Notes: a model not told the origin generated them from the letters alone. A stretch of 8,866 bases of DNA from an uncultured Pseudoxanthomonas sp. (GCA_946886405.1 CAMPIO010000121.1:1-8866); one strand, 5' to 3'; shown: positions 1 through 6,966, numbered from the stretch's first letter. Numbers and translations: made by a program.

Positions 1-567
1 ATCCTGTACCACTCGACGTTCTCGCCCTCGTGGAGCGCGGCCGAGACGCTGTACGAGGAAGTGAAGCGGTTGTCGGCCAGCGGCGAATGGCGCTGGATCG
101 TGACGTTCCATCCGAAGATGAGCCCGGGCACGGTGGCGAAGTTCCGCGCCCTGGAGGGCGACTATCTGCGCTTCGCCGACGACGACAACATCCTCGATCT
201 TTTCCCACAGGTGGACATGATGTGTTCCGACACGTCGTCGGCACTCAACGAGTTCCTGCTCACGCACAAGCCGGTGGTGACCTTCAAGAACCGCCGGCCC
301 GGCCCACAGCTGATCGACATCGACGATGCCGCGCAGTTCGAGCCGGCGATCCGCCGCGCCTTGTCGCGTCCACCGGAGCTGATGCAGGCCATCGTCGACT
401 ACGCGGACAGCATCCACCCGTATCGCGATGGCCGATCCAGCGAACGGGTATTGGAGGCCATCGATGCTTTCATCGCCGCCGGCGCGCGGAATCCTCGCCG
501 AAAGCCGATGAACCTGTGGCGCAAGCTGAAGATCCGTCGGCGGATCGGTTACTGGGGTCCTGCCTGA
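1..567 (+). CDS. CDP-glycerol glycerophosphotransferase-like protein, 3' part
   Basis: The reading frame is open from base 1 to a TGA at 565-567, giving the last 188 residues; the start lies upstream of the window. The visible part looks like the C-terminal nucleotide-binding half of the CDP-glycerol:poly(glycerophosphate) glycerophosphotransferase family (Pfam Glyphos_transf), a GT-B-like fold. Supporting motifs are YHSTFSPSW near visible residues 3-11 (family: an APTW-like strand), TFHPK at 35-39 (family: HP after a strand) and SDTSSALNEFLLTHKPVV at 76-93, which matches the family pattern SDYSS...D.....KP. The family transfers polyol-phosphates or sugars from CDP- or UDP-activated donors to surface polymers at the cytoplasmic face of the inner membrane. 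The C-terminus is basic (LWRKLKIRRRIGYWG, 172-186), which would suit contact with membrane phospholipid. The GT2 gene downstream fits a surface glycan locus. The donor and acceptor cannot be read from the sequence; an epimerase-like GT-B protein is the main alternative. Confidence 0.72.
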   Translation: MLYHSTFSPSWSAAETLYEEVKRLSASGEWRWIVTFHPKMSPGTVAKFRALEGDYLRFADDDNILDLFPQVDMMCSDTSSALNEFLLTHKPVVTFKNRRPGPQLIDIDDAAQFEPAIRRALSRPPELMQAIVDYADSIHPYRDGRSSERVLEAIDAFIAAGARNPRRKPMNLWRKLKIRRRIGYWGPA

Positions 568-580
568 CGGGCACTTCCGG

Positions 581-598
581 CTGTCATCATGCTGCGAC
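581..598 (+). promoter_or_regulatory. Pho-box-like direct repeat upstream of the GT2 gene
   Basis: CTGTCAT (581-587), a four-base spacer CATG and CTGCGAC (592-598) form two 7-base half sites at the 11-base period of PhoB boxes. The first matches the known half-site consensus CTGTCAT exactly; the second matches CTGTCAC at 5 of 7 positions. It lies in the 90-base gap before the GT2 start at 658. No convincing -10 follows at the usual distance. An overlapping weak sigma-70 reading is TTCCGG (575-580), 17 bases, CACAAT (598-603). Only one box is present, so chance is possible. Confidence 0.3.
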
Positions 599-657
599 AC
601 AATCGTCGTGCAGGTCGCTCATGACGGAGCCGCGCGCCGAAGGAGCCGGGGGGCAGG

Positions 658-1473
658 ATGAAGATCACGGTCATTGTCAGCACGTACAACGCCGAAGAAT
701 GGCTGGAAAAGGTGCTGCAGGGATATCGGGCGCAGACGTGGCCTGATTTCGAGCTGATCGTCGCCGACGACGGCTCCCGCGAAACGACCCGGCAGTTGAT
801 CGAGCGTGCCGCCGCGGACTATCCCGTGCCGTTGCGGCATGTCTGGCACGAGGATGCCGGGTATCGCCGGCAGGAAATCCTCAATCGCGCGATCCTGCAG
901 GCGGCCCACGACTACCTCCTGTTCACCGATGGAGACTGCATCCCACGGTGCGACTTCGTGCGCACGCACGCGATGCTGGCGGAGCCCGGCCGGTTCCTTT
1001 CCGGTGGCTACTGCAAATTGAGCATGAAGGCGAGCAAGGCGATCTCGGCGGACGACATCCGCACCGGCCGTTGCTTCACGATCGGCTGGCTTCGCTCGCA
1101 GGATCGCCTGGGGATGTCGCCGACGTTGAAGCTGGGCGCGGGTGCCATCACCGGTCCGTTGCTGGACGCGGTGACGACGACCCGCGCCACGTTCAACAAC
1201 TGCAATTCGTCCGCATGGAAGGCGGACCTGCTGGCGATCAACGGTTACGACGAACGCATGAAGTACGGCGGGCCGGATCGTGAACTCGGCGAACGGCTGG
1301 AGAACCACGGCGTGCGTGGCAAACAGATCCGTCACCGTGCGGTCTGCGTGCACCTCGATCATGCGCGGTCCTACAAGACGCAGGAGTCGCTGCAGCGCAA
1401 CCTGGCGATCCGTGCGCAGACCCGGCAACAGCACATCACGTGGACGCCCTACGGCATCGAAAAGGCCGGTTGA
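658..1473 (+). CDS. Family 2 glycosyltransferase with a 7C-type C-terminal region
   Basis: This 271-residue protein is an inverting GT-A (GT2) glycosyltransferase, probably acting in the cytoplasm or at the inner membrane on an LPS or other surface glycan acceptor. Residues 1-40 give the nucleotide-sugar fold start (MKITVIVSTYN, then VADDGS at 35-40). FTDGDCIP at 89-96 holds the metal-binding DxD-type motif (D91, D93). The part around 179-235 (FNNCNSSAW, NGYDERMKYGGPDRELGERL, VHLDH) resembles the Glyco_transf_7C region that carries the catalytic base; where many relatives have ED, this protein has PD (206-207), so D207 is the likely key acid. No membrane segment is seen. The ATG at 658 follows AGGAG (641-645, long spacing) and a G-run (648-653, short spacing). 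It starts 90 bases after the upstream transferase, probably in the same surface glycan locus, although a candidate regulatory site lies between them. Its TGA directly abuts the stop codon of the opposing gene. Acceptor and sugar are unknown. Confidence 0.85.
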   Translation: MKITVIVSTYNAEEWLEKVLQGYRAQTWPDFELIVADDGSRETTRQLIERAAADYPVPLRHVWHEDAGYRRQEILNRAILQAAHDYLLFTDGDCIPRCDFVRTHAMLAEPGRFLSGGYCKLSMKASKAISADDIRTGRCFTIGWLRSQDRLGMSPTLKLGAGAITGPLLDAVTTTRATFNNCNSSAWKADLLAINGYDERMKYGGPDRELGERLENHGVRGKQIRHRAVCVHLDHARSYKTQESLQRNLAIRAQTRQQHITWTPYGIEKAG

Positions 1474-2550
1474 TCAGGCGCGCAGCGCGCGCCAGGCACT
1501 GATGACGGTGTCTGGCGCGAGGTCATCCACGCGGCTGTCGGAGCCCCGTTCGCCGCCCAGCACCTGGATTCGCCCGGATCCGATGGGGCGCCATTTCGCG
1601 GGAGGCGCCGCGCCGAACATCACGACCAGCGGGCAGCCGAGCGCCGCGGCAGTGTGGGCCGGACCCGTGTCCACCGAGACCATGCTGTGCGCGTGCTCCA
1701 GCAGCGCCAGCAGTCGCGGCACCGGGAGTTCGCGAGCGGCGTTCACCATCTGGGGTGTGCGGCGCGCCGCTGCCCGGATGTCATCCAGCACGCCGTGCTC
1801 GGCGGGCGAGCCGCAGAGGATGATGCGGGCGTCGGGCATGTCCGCCCACACGGCCTCGGCCAGCGCGGCCCAGGCACTCGCCGGCCAATGCTTGGAATGA
1901 TGGGCGGCACCGAGGCGGCCCCGCTTGTAGGTGCGCTTGTTGCCCGGCTGGAACAACACGCAAGGCGCCACGCCGATACCGCGTTCCGCCTTCCAGCGTG
2001 CCAGATCGTCGCGATCCTCCGGTCTCACGCGCAGTATCGGCAGGCGGAAGGCAGGCACGTCCACGTCGGCCGCGCGGGGATAGTCCTGCACGGGATCGCG
2101 TTGTCCCAGCCGCAGCCAACGGTCTGGCCATAGGCGCGGGACGCCATCCACCTCATCGTCGCTGGCGACACGCTGTACACGGTCGTCGTCATGCAGTCCC
2201 GCACGCTGCAGCAGACGCAATGTGGGGGCATCGGTATCGCAGACGTACACTGGGCCACGACCACGCGCGCGCAACCAGCGCACCGTCGACCACTGGCTGG
2301 GGCAGAGCAGGTAGGGCGTATTCCGGCTGCGGACGGTCCACACCGTGCCGACCTCGGGCAACGGCGCCAGCAATGCCTGCGTCCAGGGTCCTGCGCCCAG
2401 GACATCGACCGGGCGGCGATACCGGGCATGCAGCAGGCGGATCAACGTGGTCAGCATCACGATGTCGCCGAACGCCCCGCACCGCACGACCAGCGGGGGT
2501 GCGAACGCCGTACGTTCCATGCTGCCGGCGTCGGGTGTCGACGCTGCCAT
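1474..2550 (-). CDS. Family 9 (heptosyltransferase-like) glycosyltransferase
   Basis: A 358-residue GT-B enzyme of family GT9, whose characterised members (WaaC, WaaF, WaaQ and relatives) add heptose or other sugars to the LPS inner core from ADP-activated donors. The N-terminal motif RCGAFGDIVMLTTLIRLL (23-40) matches the GT9 'GD...T P..R.L' element. The C-terminal domain shows LFQPGNKR (199-206), KHWPASAWAALAEAV (220-234), ILCGSPAEH (244-252) and VDTGPAHTAAALGCPLVVMFG (293-313, with D294 and H299), all typical donor-site motifs. An insertion rich in basic residues (about 205-219) separates the PG strand from the KHWP helix. The start chosen is the ATG at 2550, which overlaps the stop of the upstream PH-domain gene as TGATG; an internal ATG at 2520 (residue 11) is possible, and longer upstream extensions only re-read the neighbour out of frame. 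No clear Shine-Dalgarno is present, so translation is probably coupled. It is the last gene of the five-gene minus-strand block. The sugar is unknown. Confidence 0.87.
   Translation of the reverse strand: MAASTPDAGSMERTAFAPPLVVRCGAFGDIVMLTTLIRLLHARYRRPVDVLGAGPWTQALLAPLPEVGTVWTVRSRNTPYLLCPSQWSTVRWLRARGRGPVYVCDTDAPTLRLLQRAGLHDDDRVQRVASDDEVDGVPRLWPDRWLRLGQRDPVQDYPRAADVDVPAFRLPILRVRPEDRDDLARWKAERGIGVAPCVLFQPGNKRTYKRGRLGAAHHSKHWPASAWAALAEAVWADMPDARIILCGSPAEHGVLDDIRAAARRTPQMVNAARELPVPRLLALLEHAHSMVSVDTGPAHTAAALGCPLVVMFGAAPPAKWRPIGSGRIQVLGGERGSDSRVDDLAPDTVISAWRALRA
1477..1493. terminator. Weak hairpin at the tail-to-tail gene junction
   Basis: GGCGCGC (1477-1483) and GCGCGCC (1487-1493) form a perfect 7-bp all-GC stem with a 3-base loop, just inside the 3' end of the GT9 gene. 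On the minus strand it is followed, about 15 bases on, by CCTTTTCG, a short T-run, so it could act as a weak terminator of the five-gene block. On the plus strand no T-run follows. There is no other space for a terminator because the two convergent stop codons touch. The stem also encodes an ALRA-type C-terminus, so it may be incidental. Confidence 0.3.
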
Positions 2551-2552
2551 CA
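2548..2552 (-). promoter_or_regulatory. TGATG stop/start coupling site, YdbT-like to GT9
   Basis: Read on the minus strand, the TGA of the YdbT-like gene (2552-2550) and the ATG of the GT9 gene (2550-2548) share one base. The 15 bases upstream (GCATGCGCTGGTG and before) hold no good Shine-Dalgarno sequence, so the overlap itself decides the start through terminating-ribosome reinitiation. Confidence 0.7.
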
Positions 2553-4079
2553 CCAGCGCATGCGGTGGGTAGCCAGCGTGCTTCGCAAGCGCTCGTAGGC
2601 GTCTTCGGCCTCGTGTGCCGGCACGAAGCGCAGCGCAAGCGGGGCCGCGATGCCCTGCGCGCCTGCCGTGTCCAGCCACAGCGTCGCGGTGCCGCAGGCA
2701 TGGTCAAGCGGCGAGCGCGACAACCGGAGCGCCTGCAGCTTGTCGATTTCGGCGAAGCGCCAGTAGCGTGACCACCACCCACTGCGCACGGCCACGACAT
2801 GCTCGTCCAGCACCCACCCCATGCGTTGGGCCTGACGGCGCGCGGCGTAGCCCACGAAGAGTATCCACGCCGGCCCCAGCCATGCCCACGCACCGAAGTG
2901 CCACGCCACGAACACAGTGGCCGGCAACAGCAGCGCCAGCGACGGCAACCACAGACGCCAGCGCGCGGAAGCGTCCACGGCCTGCCAGTCGTTTCGCGGC
3001 CATGCCGCGCGGGGCAGCAGATGGCCGATCAGTGCATCGCACGCGTCGGGTGTTGCCACGGGCGCAATGTCCTTCAAGGCGCGCGTGTCCTGCTGGCCGG
3101 ACTTCTCCGCGACCGCTGTGTCGATACGCAGCGACCGGCGACGGAACAGGCGATGCAGCACGCCTTCGTGCAGCGTCCACGCCTGGATGCGTCGGCGTGC
3201 GACGCTGGTGCGCAGACGCGCGAACAGACCGCGCTCCACCATCAGGCGACGCGGTTCTTCGGTCAGCCGGAAGCCATGGAACTGCGACAGCGCCAGCGCC
3301 ACCGACAGTAGGCGCACCAGCGCCAGTGCGATACCGATGAGGGCAACGCCACCGGCAGCGCCCGCGAGCCAGCCAAGGTGCAGGTCCTCGGCGTAGCCGT
3401 ACGCCTGCTTCGCGCCTTGCCGGAAGAACTGCTCGATCATCCGCTCCGGCAGGATCTGCCAGGCCGCACCGAATCCGGCGGCCACCACGATCATGCCGCG
3501 GTTGGAAATCAGGCCAAGGCGGATGACCTCCAGCGTGGACAGCGACAGCAGGGTGGTGCTGTCCGGGCGTGCCGCCGCCCCGGGTTCGGAGGAGGCCGGC
3601 ACGGTCCCGTGCGCCTGGTGCCGGACCAGGTCTTCCAGGGCCAGCGCGTCGCGCAGTCCCAGCACGCGCATCTGCGCCTCGGGTTTCTGTCCGCCGGCGG
3701 ATTCCAGCCGCACTTCGGCAACGCCGAACAGGCGGTGCAGCAGCGACTGGTGGACGACCACGTTATGGATGCGCGAGAACGGAATCTCGCGGCGCGAGCG
3801 GTGCAGCAGGCCTTCCCGTACCGTCAGGCCGTCGCGTCCGATCGTGTAGCGATAGGTGAAGTACTGCAGGATCGCCAGCACCACCAGCACCGTGATGCCG
3901 ATGACGGGCGCGAGCGAGGCCCACAGTTCGCCGTCGCCACTGCTCTTGCGCGCACCGAACACCAGCAGCGCGACCAGCGGGAAGATGAACTGCTTCAACT
4001 GCTGCAGCAGCACGAACAGCCATGACCATCGATGCAGCCGGCGTTCGCCCGGAGGCGCGTTCTGGACGGCGTCGTCCAT
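2550..4079 (-). CDS. YdbT-like membrane protein with three bacterial PH (bPH2) domains
   Basis: A 509-residue inner-membrane protein with three copies of the bacterial PH-like domain bPH2 (YdbS/YdbT type). Domain 1 is about 75-155, with SRIHNVVVHQSLLHRLFGVA (102-121) and VRLESAGG. Domain 2 is about 268-345, with RRRIQAWTLHEGVLHRLF (295-312) and LRIDTA. Domain 3 is about 415-500, with EIDKLQALRLSRSPLD (444-459) and LWLDTAG. Hydrophobic stretches, likely membrane segments, lie at about 18-42, 52-76, 196-210, 236-266 and 375-412, so soluble PH domains alternate with membrane pairs. A proline/alanine/serine-rich linker follows domain 1 (158-175). The ATG at 4079 overlaps the stop of the smaller PH-domain gene as TGATG; a longer open frame to 4292 only overlaps that gene and reads as low-complexity Arg/Ala. 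From memory, the Bacillus ydbST pair is linked to resistance to an antimicrobial peptide; the biochemical role is unknown. I infer an envelope stress or lipid-related role. Not an enzyme by any motif I can see. Confidence 0.88.
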   Translation of the reverse strand: MDDAVQNAPPGERRLHRWSWLFVLLQQLKQFIFPLVALLVFGARKSSGDGELWASLAPVIGITVLVVLAILQYFTYRYTIGRDGLTVREGLLHRSRREIPFSRIHNVVVHQSLLHRLFGVAEVRLESAGGQKPEAQMRVLGLRDALALEDLVRHQAHGTVPASSEPGAAARPDSTTLLSLSTLEVIRLGLISNRGMIVVAAGFGAAWQILPERMIEQFFRQGAKQAYGYAEDLHLGWLAGAAGGVALIGIALALVRLLSVALALSQFHGFRLTEEPRRLMVERGLFARLRTSVARRRIQAWTLHEGVLHRLFRRRSLRIDTAVAEKSGQQDTRALKDIAPVATPDACDALIGHLLPRAAWPRNDWQAVDASARWRLWLPSLALLLPATVFVAWHFGAWAWLGPAWILFVGYAARRQAQRMGWVLDEHVVAVRSGWWSRYWRFAEIDKLQALRLSRSPLDHACGTATLWLDTAGAQGIAAPLALRFVPAHEAEDAYERLRSTLATHRMRW

Positions 4080-4081
4080 CA
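4077..4081 (-). promoter_or_regulatory. TGATG stop/start coupling site, YdbS-like to YdbT-like
   Basis: On the minus strand the TGA at 4081-4079 overlaps the ATG at 4079-4077 by one base. The sequence just upstream (GACGACGCACTG) lacks a purine-rich Shine-Dalgarno, so translation of the YdbT-like gene probably depends on ribosomes finishing the YdbS-like gene. Confidence 0.7.
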
Positions 4082-4579
4082 CAGTGCGTCGTCGTGGTCG
4101 ACCTGCGTGGCCAAGCGCTCGCGCAGATGTTCGGCATCGTCCGCGTCCAGTCCCGACACGGTCACGGCGGCCATGCGCGTGCCGGCGGTGTGCACCACCA
4201 GCGTGGACAGTCGCGCCTTGCGCTCCAGCGGGCCGCGCTTCAGGTCGAGATGCTGCACGCGGGAGATCGGCACATGCGTTTCGCTCTGCCACCAGTTACC
4301 GCGTCGCACCGCGAAACCCCGGTCGTCAAGGCGCCAGCGCGTGCGCCGATGGCGCTTGACCGCCACCCATGCGCCGAGCAGCGCGGCGGCGATCACCGCG
4401 ACAGGGACTGCCACCCACGGCGATACCAGGTCCGTGCTGCGGGAGAGGAAGAACACCGGAAAGCCCGCCGGGAACAGCAACGCGGCACCGCCCAGTGCGG
4501 CAAGCCACGCGCCACGCGAAGGCAGGGCCTGCCAGGAGGACGGCGCTGGCGCCGCGTCGATGTCGTGATCGGTCCGCAT
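4079..4579 (-). CDS. YdbS-like membrane protein with one bacterial PH (bPH2) domain
   Basis: A 166-residue protein with two predicted membrane segments (about 24-46 and 54-75) followed by one bPH2 domain (about 82-158). Domain hallmarks are RWRLDDRGFAVRRGNWW (81-97), PISRVQHLDLKRGPLERKAR (104-123; the family pattern is I..v.......l.r..g) and LVVHTAG (127-133). Size and layout match the YdbS half of YdbS/YdbT pairs, and the partner gene follows at once. The N-terminal 20 residues are hydrophilic and acidic. The ATG at 4579 overlaps the stop of the preceding Sel1-type gene as TGATG; a TTG one codon earlier (4582) is in frame but less likely. AGCAGG a few bases upstream, inside the preceding gene, could serve as a weak ribosome binding site. 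The two PH-domain proteins probably form one inner-membrane complex; ligand and function are unknown. Confidence 0.86.
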   Translation of the reverse strand: MRTDHDIDAAPAPSSWQALPSRGAWLAALGGAALLFPAGFPVFFLSRSTDLVSPWVAVPVAVIAAALLGAWVAVKRHRRTRWRLDDRGFAVRRGNWWQSETHVPISRVQHLDLKRGPLERKARLSTLVVHTAGTRMAAVTVSGLDADDAEHLRERLATQVDHDDAL

Positions 4580-4581
4580 CA
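4577..4581 (-). promoter_or_regulatory. TGATG stop/start coupling site, Sel1-type gene to YdbS-like
   Basis: On the minus strand TGA at 4581-4579 overlaps ATG at 4579-4577 by one base. Unlike the two junctions downstream, it has an AGCAGG about five bases before the start, so direct initiation is also possible here. Confidence 0.65.
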
Positions 4582-6051
4582 AAGCCTGCTCGCTCGCATT
4601 TCGTCGATGGCACGGTAGTCCAGCACGTAATCGCGCCCGTTGCGATAGTTGCCGAGGCGCGCCTTCATCCGCTTCTGGATGGGGCCGCGCGCGTCCTTGA
4701 ACACGCCCTCGTCGGCGGTCATCTTCTCGATCGCGAGCGTCTGGAACTGCACGGCCCGGGTGAAGTCGCCGTTGGCCGCCAGCGCGGAGGCGACCGTATC
4801 CAGTTCGTGCCAGCCGAGCTCGTCCTTACGCTGGATCATGAACTGCGCCAGTTCCAGCGCACGTGCAGCCTCGCGTTGGCCCGGGACGGGGCAGGTGGCG
4901 AGGATCCACACGCGTTCGTTGCGTGCCTGCTTCGCACCCGCCTCTTCCGCGCGCGCGGCCCATGCTTCGGCCTGGTGGCAATCGCGGGGCATGCCGGCCA
5001 AGCCGTCATGGTGGTACTGGGCCATGGTCAACAAGGCCTGTGGCTCCACGCCCTGCGCCGTGGCGCGCTTGAGGTGGGGCAGGGCGCGCTGCATGGCGTC
5101 GTCGGAATACCTGCCTTCCTCGGAGACCGCCATCGAGGCGAGCCATGCGGCCTGTCCGTGCCCGCCGTCGCTGGCTTTTACCAGCCACGTCAGGCCTTCG
5201 GTGGTGTTCTTCGGTACCAGCTGCGCCATGCTGCCGCCGTATTGCAGCGCGCCGATGACGAACTGCGCGAACGCGTCACCGGCCTCGGCCTTGCTGCGCA
5301 CGGCACGCAGGCGCCAGCGGAAGGGCGCCACGTAGTCCGGCCAGGTCTCGTTGAGGCGCGTGCGCATGGCGGCATCATCCAGCGGCGTACGGTCCAGCAG
5401 GGCCAGGCTCGGCGCTTCGTCCTCCAGCATGCCGGCCAGTGCCACCTCCATGCTGCGGACCTCGCCGAGCCCCGCCTGCTTGAAGGCCTGGTCCATGTAG
5501 ACCGATACGTCGGGCATCATCGATTCGTACCGATAGCGCCACTGCCCGTCCTCGCGGACCAGGATGGGGCCGAACTGGAATTGACTCTCCGTCGGCGGCG
5601 CGACTTCGCCGACGGCCAGATCATCGATCACCGTGACATTGGACAACGCAAGGATCGGCCGGTCCTCGTCGCCCGGGTCCACGCCTGACCAGCCTTCGAC
5701 CATGCAGAGTTTGGCCACCGCTCGGTCGTCCATCGCCTTCAGTGCATCGGGCTGCTGGGTGGCACGCAGCAGGTAGACCACGATGCGGTCGCCGCTGGGC
5801 AGGCGGCGTACCTGTTCCGGCGACGCGTAGAGCGCCATGTCGCGCAGGAATCCGAAGTGGGCCAGGCTGGAGGCGGCGAGCAGGTCGACGCTCTCCGCTT
5901 TCTCCTGGCTGCTCAGTTCGGCATAGCGGTCCCATGTCCGCGATACCTGGTTCATCGTGGCCGGGTCCTGCGCCGCCAGCGCCGGAACCACAGCCCATCC
6001 CGCCAACACTCCTGTCAGCCACTTGCGCATGCGCATCGCGTCCCCCGTCAT
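4579..6051 (-). CDS. Exported Sel1/TPR-like repeat protein with unrecognised N-terminal half
   Basis: Up to 490 residues. The N-terminus reads as a Sec signal peptide: basic MRMRK, hydrophobic WLTGVLAGWAVVPALAA, with a likely type I cleavage near residues 26-27 and no lipobox cysteine; the protein should be periplasmic. Residues about 30-245 match no family I know. From about 255 the protein looks like degenerate Sel1-like/TPR helical repeats: KAEAGDAFAQFVIGALQYGG (254-273), TTEGLTWLVKASDGGHGQAA (283-302), then similar helices at about 320-350 (including ALPHLKRATAQGVEPQALL) and 352-390. A final helical pair at 412-445 (ALAANGDFTRAVQFQTLAIE) is TPR-like. Three cysteines remain after cleavage (C116, C358, C387); the last two sit as in disulphide-linked Sel1 helices. 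Starts at 6051, 6036 and 6030 are in frame; 6051 leaves 9 bases after the acyltransferase stop and has AAGGGA close upstream, while 6036 has GGGGGA and gives a more standard signal peptide. Probably a scaffold; function unknown. Confidence 0.8.
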   Translation of the reverse strand: MTGDAMRMRKWLTGVLAGWAVVPALAAQDPATMNQVSRTWDRYAELSSQEKAESVDLLAASSLAHFGFLRDMALYASPEQVRRLPSGDRIVVYLLRATQQPDALKAMDDRAVAKLCMVEGWSGVDPGDEDRPILALSNVTVIDDLAVGEVAPPTESQFQFGPILVREDGQWRYRYESMMPDVSVYMDQAFKQAGLGEVRSMEVALAGMLEDEAPSLALLDRTPLDDAAMRTRLNETWPDYVAPFRWRLRAVRSKAEAGDAFAQFVIGALQYGGSMAQLVPKNTTEGLTWLVKASDGGHGQAAWLASMAVSEEGRYSDDAMQRALPHLKRATAQGVEPQALLTMAQYHHDGLAGMPRDCHQAEAWAARAEEAGAKQARNERVWILATCPVPGQREAARALELAQFMIQRKDELGWHELDTVASALAANGDFTRAVQFQTLAIEKMTADEGVFKDARGPIQKRMKARLGNYRNGRDYVLDYRAIDEMRASRL

Positions 6052-6060
6052 GGATCCCTT

Positions 6061-6960
6061 TCAGCGGTAGGGATTGTCCTCGCCGCTGCCCTCAGGCCGC
6101 AGCGTATAGCGTTTGTAGGTCCACTGGTACTGCGCGGGATCGCGCCGCGCGATCCGTTCGACGGTGTCGTTGAGTGCGGTGACGGCCTTCACCGGATCGG
6201 CATCGGCGATCGCCGAGGGGGCAGGCTCCACGTGCAGCGCGAAATCCGGTCCGGGCCCGATCCGTTCGCACCAGGCGAACAGCACGGTCGCGCCCGTGCG
6301 CTCGGCGAGTCGCGATACCAGGGTCATGGTGAGTGCCGGGGTGCCGAAGAACGGCGCGAACTCGCCGTCGCCCGCCTTGGGTTGCTGGTCGGGCAGGATG
6401 CCGACCGCACCGCCTTCCTTGAGGACTTTCCACAGTTGCCGCACGGCCGGGCCCTCGGCGCGCACCTGGCGGATGTTGTCCGCGCCGCGCACGCGCAACA
6501 GGAAGGCGTCGCCTGCGGGCGATGCCGGCGGACGGTAGACGATCGCGAGCGGGCCGCGCGATGCCAGCCATTGGTTGAGCAGTTCCCAATTGCCGAAATG
6601 CGGTGCGGCGACGATCACTCCTTTGCCGCTGGCCAGTGCCGCGTCGTAGAGCGCCTCGCCGTGGCGTTCGCGCAGGCAGGCGAGGTTGTCGGCGGGCGCG
6701 CGGGTCCAGAAGCGGAGGGTTTCCAGGGCTTGGCATGCGGTCGTGCGAAGGATCGCGTGGTGCAGGTCCTTGCGCTGGCTGGGCAGCAGGTCGGGGTAGG
6801 CGATCTCCAGGTTGCGGCGCGCGACGCGACTCTCGCGGGCGTCCGCCTTGCGCCACGCCCAGGCCATCGCATCCCCGAGTGCGCGCAGCCAGGACCAGGG
6901 AAGGCGCCCGACGAGGGCGGCGGCGTGGTAGCCGAGGGCGGCGAGGGTGTCCGGTTTCAT
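6061..6960 (-). CDS. Lipid A (LpxL/HtrB-type) late acyltransferase
   Basis: A 299-residue protein of the bacterial lipid A acyltransferase family (LpxL/LpxM/HtrB), which moves an acyl chain from acyl-ACP onto Kdo-lipid A at the inner face of the cytoplasmic membrane. The catalytic HX4(D/E) motif is HFGNWE at 121-126 (H121, E126). Other family elements are ARRNLEIAYPDL (47-58), VYRP (141-144), GILPDQQ (187-193), FFGTPALT (204-211) and the terminal QYQWTYKRY (277-285). The N-terminus (about 5-37) is amphipathic to hydrophobic, fitting a membrane anchor. Length agrees with E. coli LpxL (306). Translation upstream of the ATG at 6960 runs across the intergenic region, so this ATG is chosen; it has no clear Shine-Dalgarno, but a TACACT -10-like element sits right before it. 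It heads the five-gene block, 9 bases from the next gene if that gene starts at 6051. Which lipid A position or acyl length it serves cannot be told; ornithine lipid or phospholipid acylation is a weaker alternative. Confidence 0.88.
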   Translation of the reverse strand: MKPDTLAALGYHAAALVGRLPWSWLRALGDAMAWAWRKADARESRVARRNLEIAYPDLLPSQRKDLHHAILRTTACQALETLRFWTRAPADNLACLRERHGEALYDAALASGKGVIVAAPHFGNWELLNQWLASRGPLAIVYRPPASPAGDAFLLRVRGADNIRQVRAEGPAVRQLWKVLKEGGAVGILPDQQPKAGDGEFAPFFGTPALTMTLVSRLAERTGATVLFAWCERIGPGPDFALHVEPAPSAIADADPVKAVTALNDTVERIARRDPAQYQWTYKRYTLRPEGSGEDNPYR

Positions 6961-6966
6961 CCGTCG

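Noticed and set aside
2551..2679. A 43-codon N-terminal extension of the GT9 protein.
   Set aside because: It overlaps the end of the YdbT-like gene in another frame and precedes the conserved GT9 N-terminus; the TGATG at 2548-2552 is preferred.
4080..4292. A 71-codon N-terminal extension of the YdbT-like protein.
   Set aside because: It overlaps the YdbS-like gene out of frame, is Arg/Ala-rich low complexity, and the TGATG at 4077-4081 supplies a better start.
4369..5688. A 439-codon open frame on the plus strand.
   Set aside because: It is the antisense shadow of the Sel1-type and YdbS-like genes and reads as low-complexity His/Arg/Gly-rich sequence.
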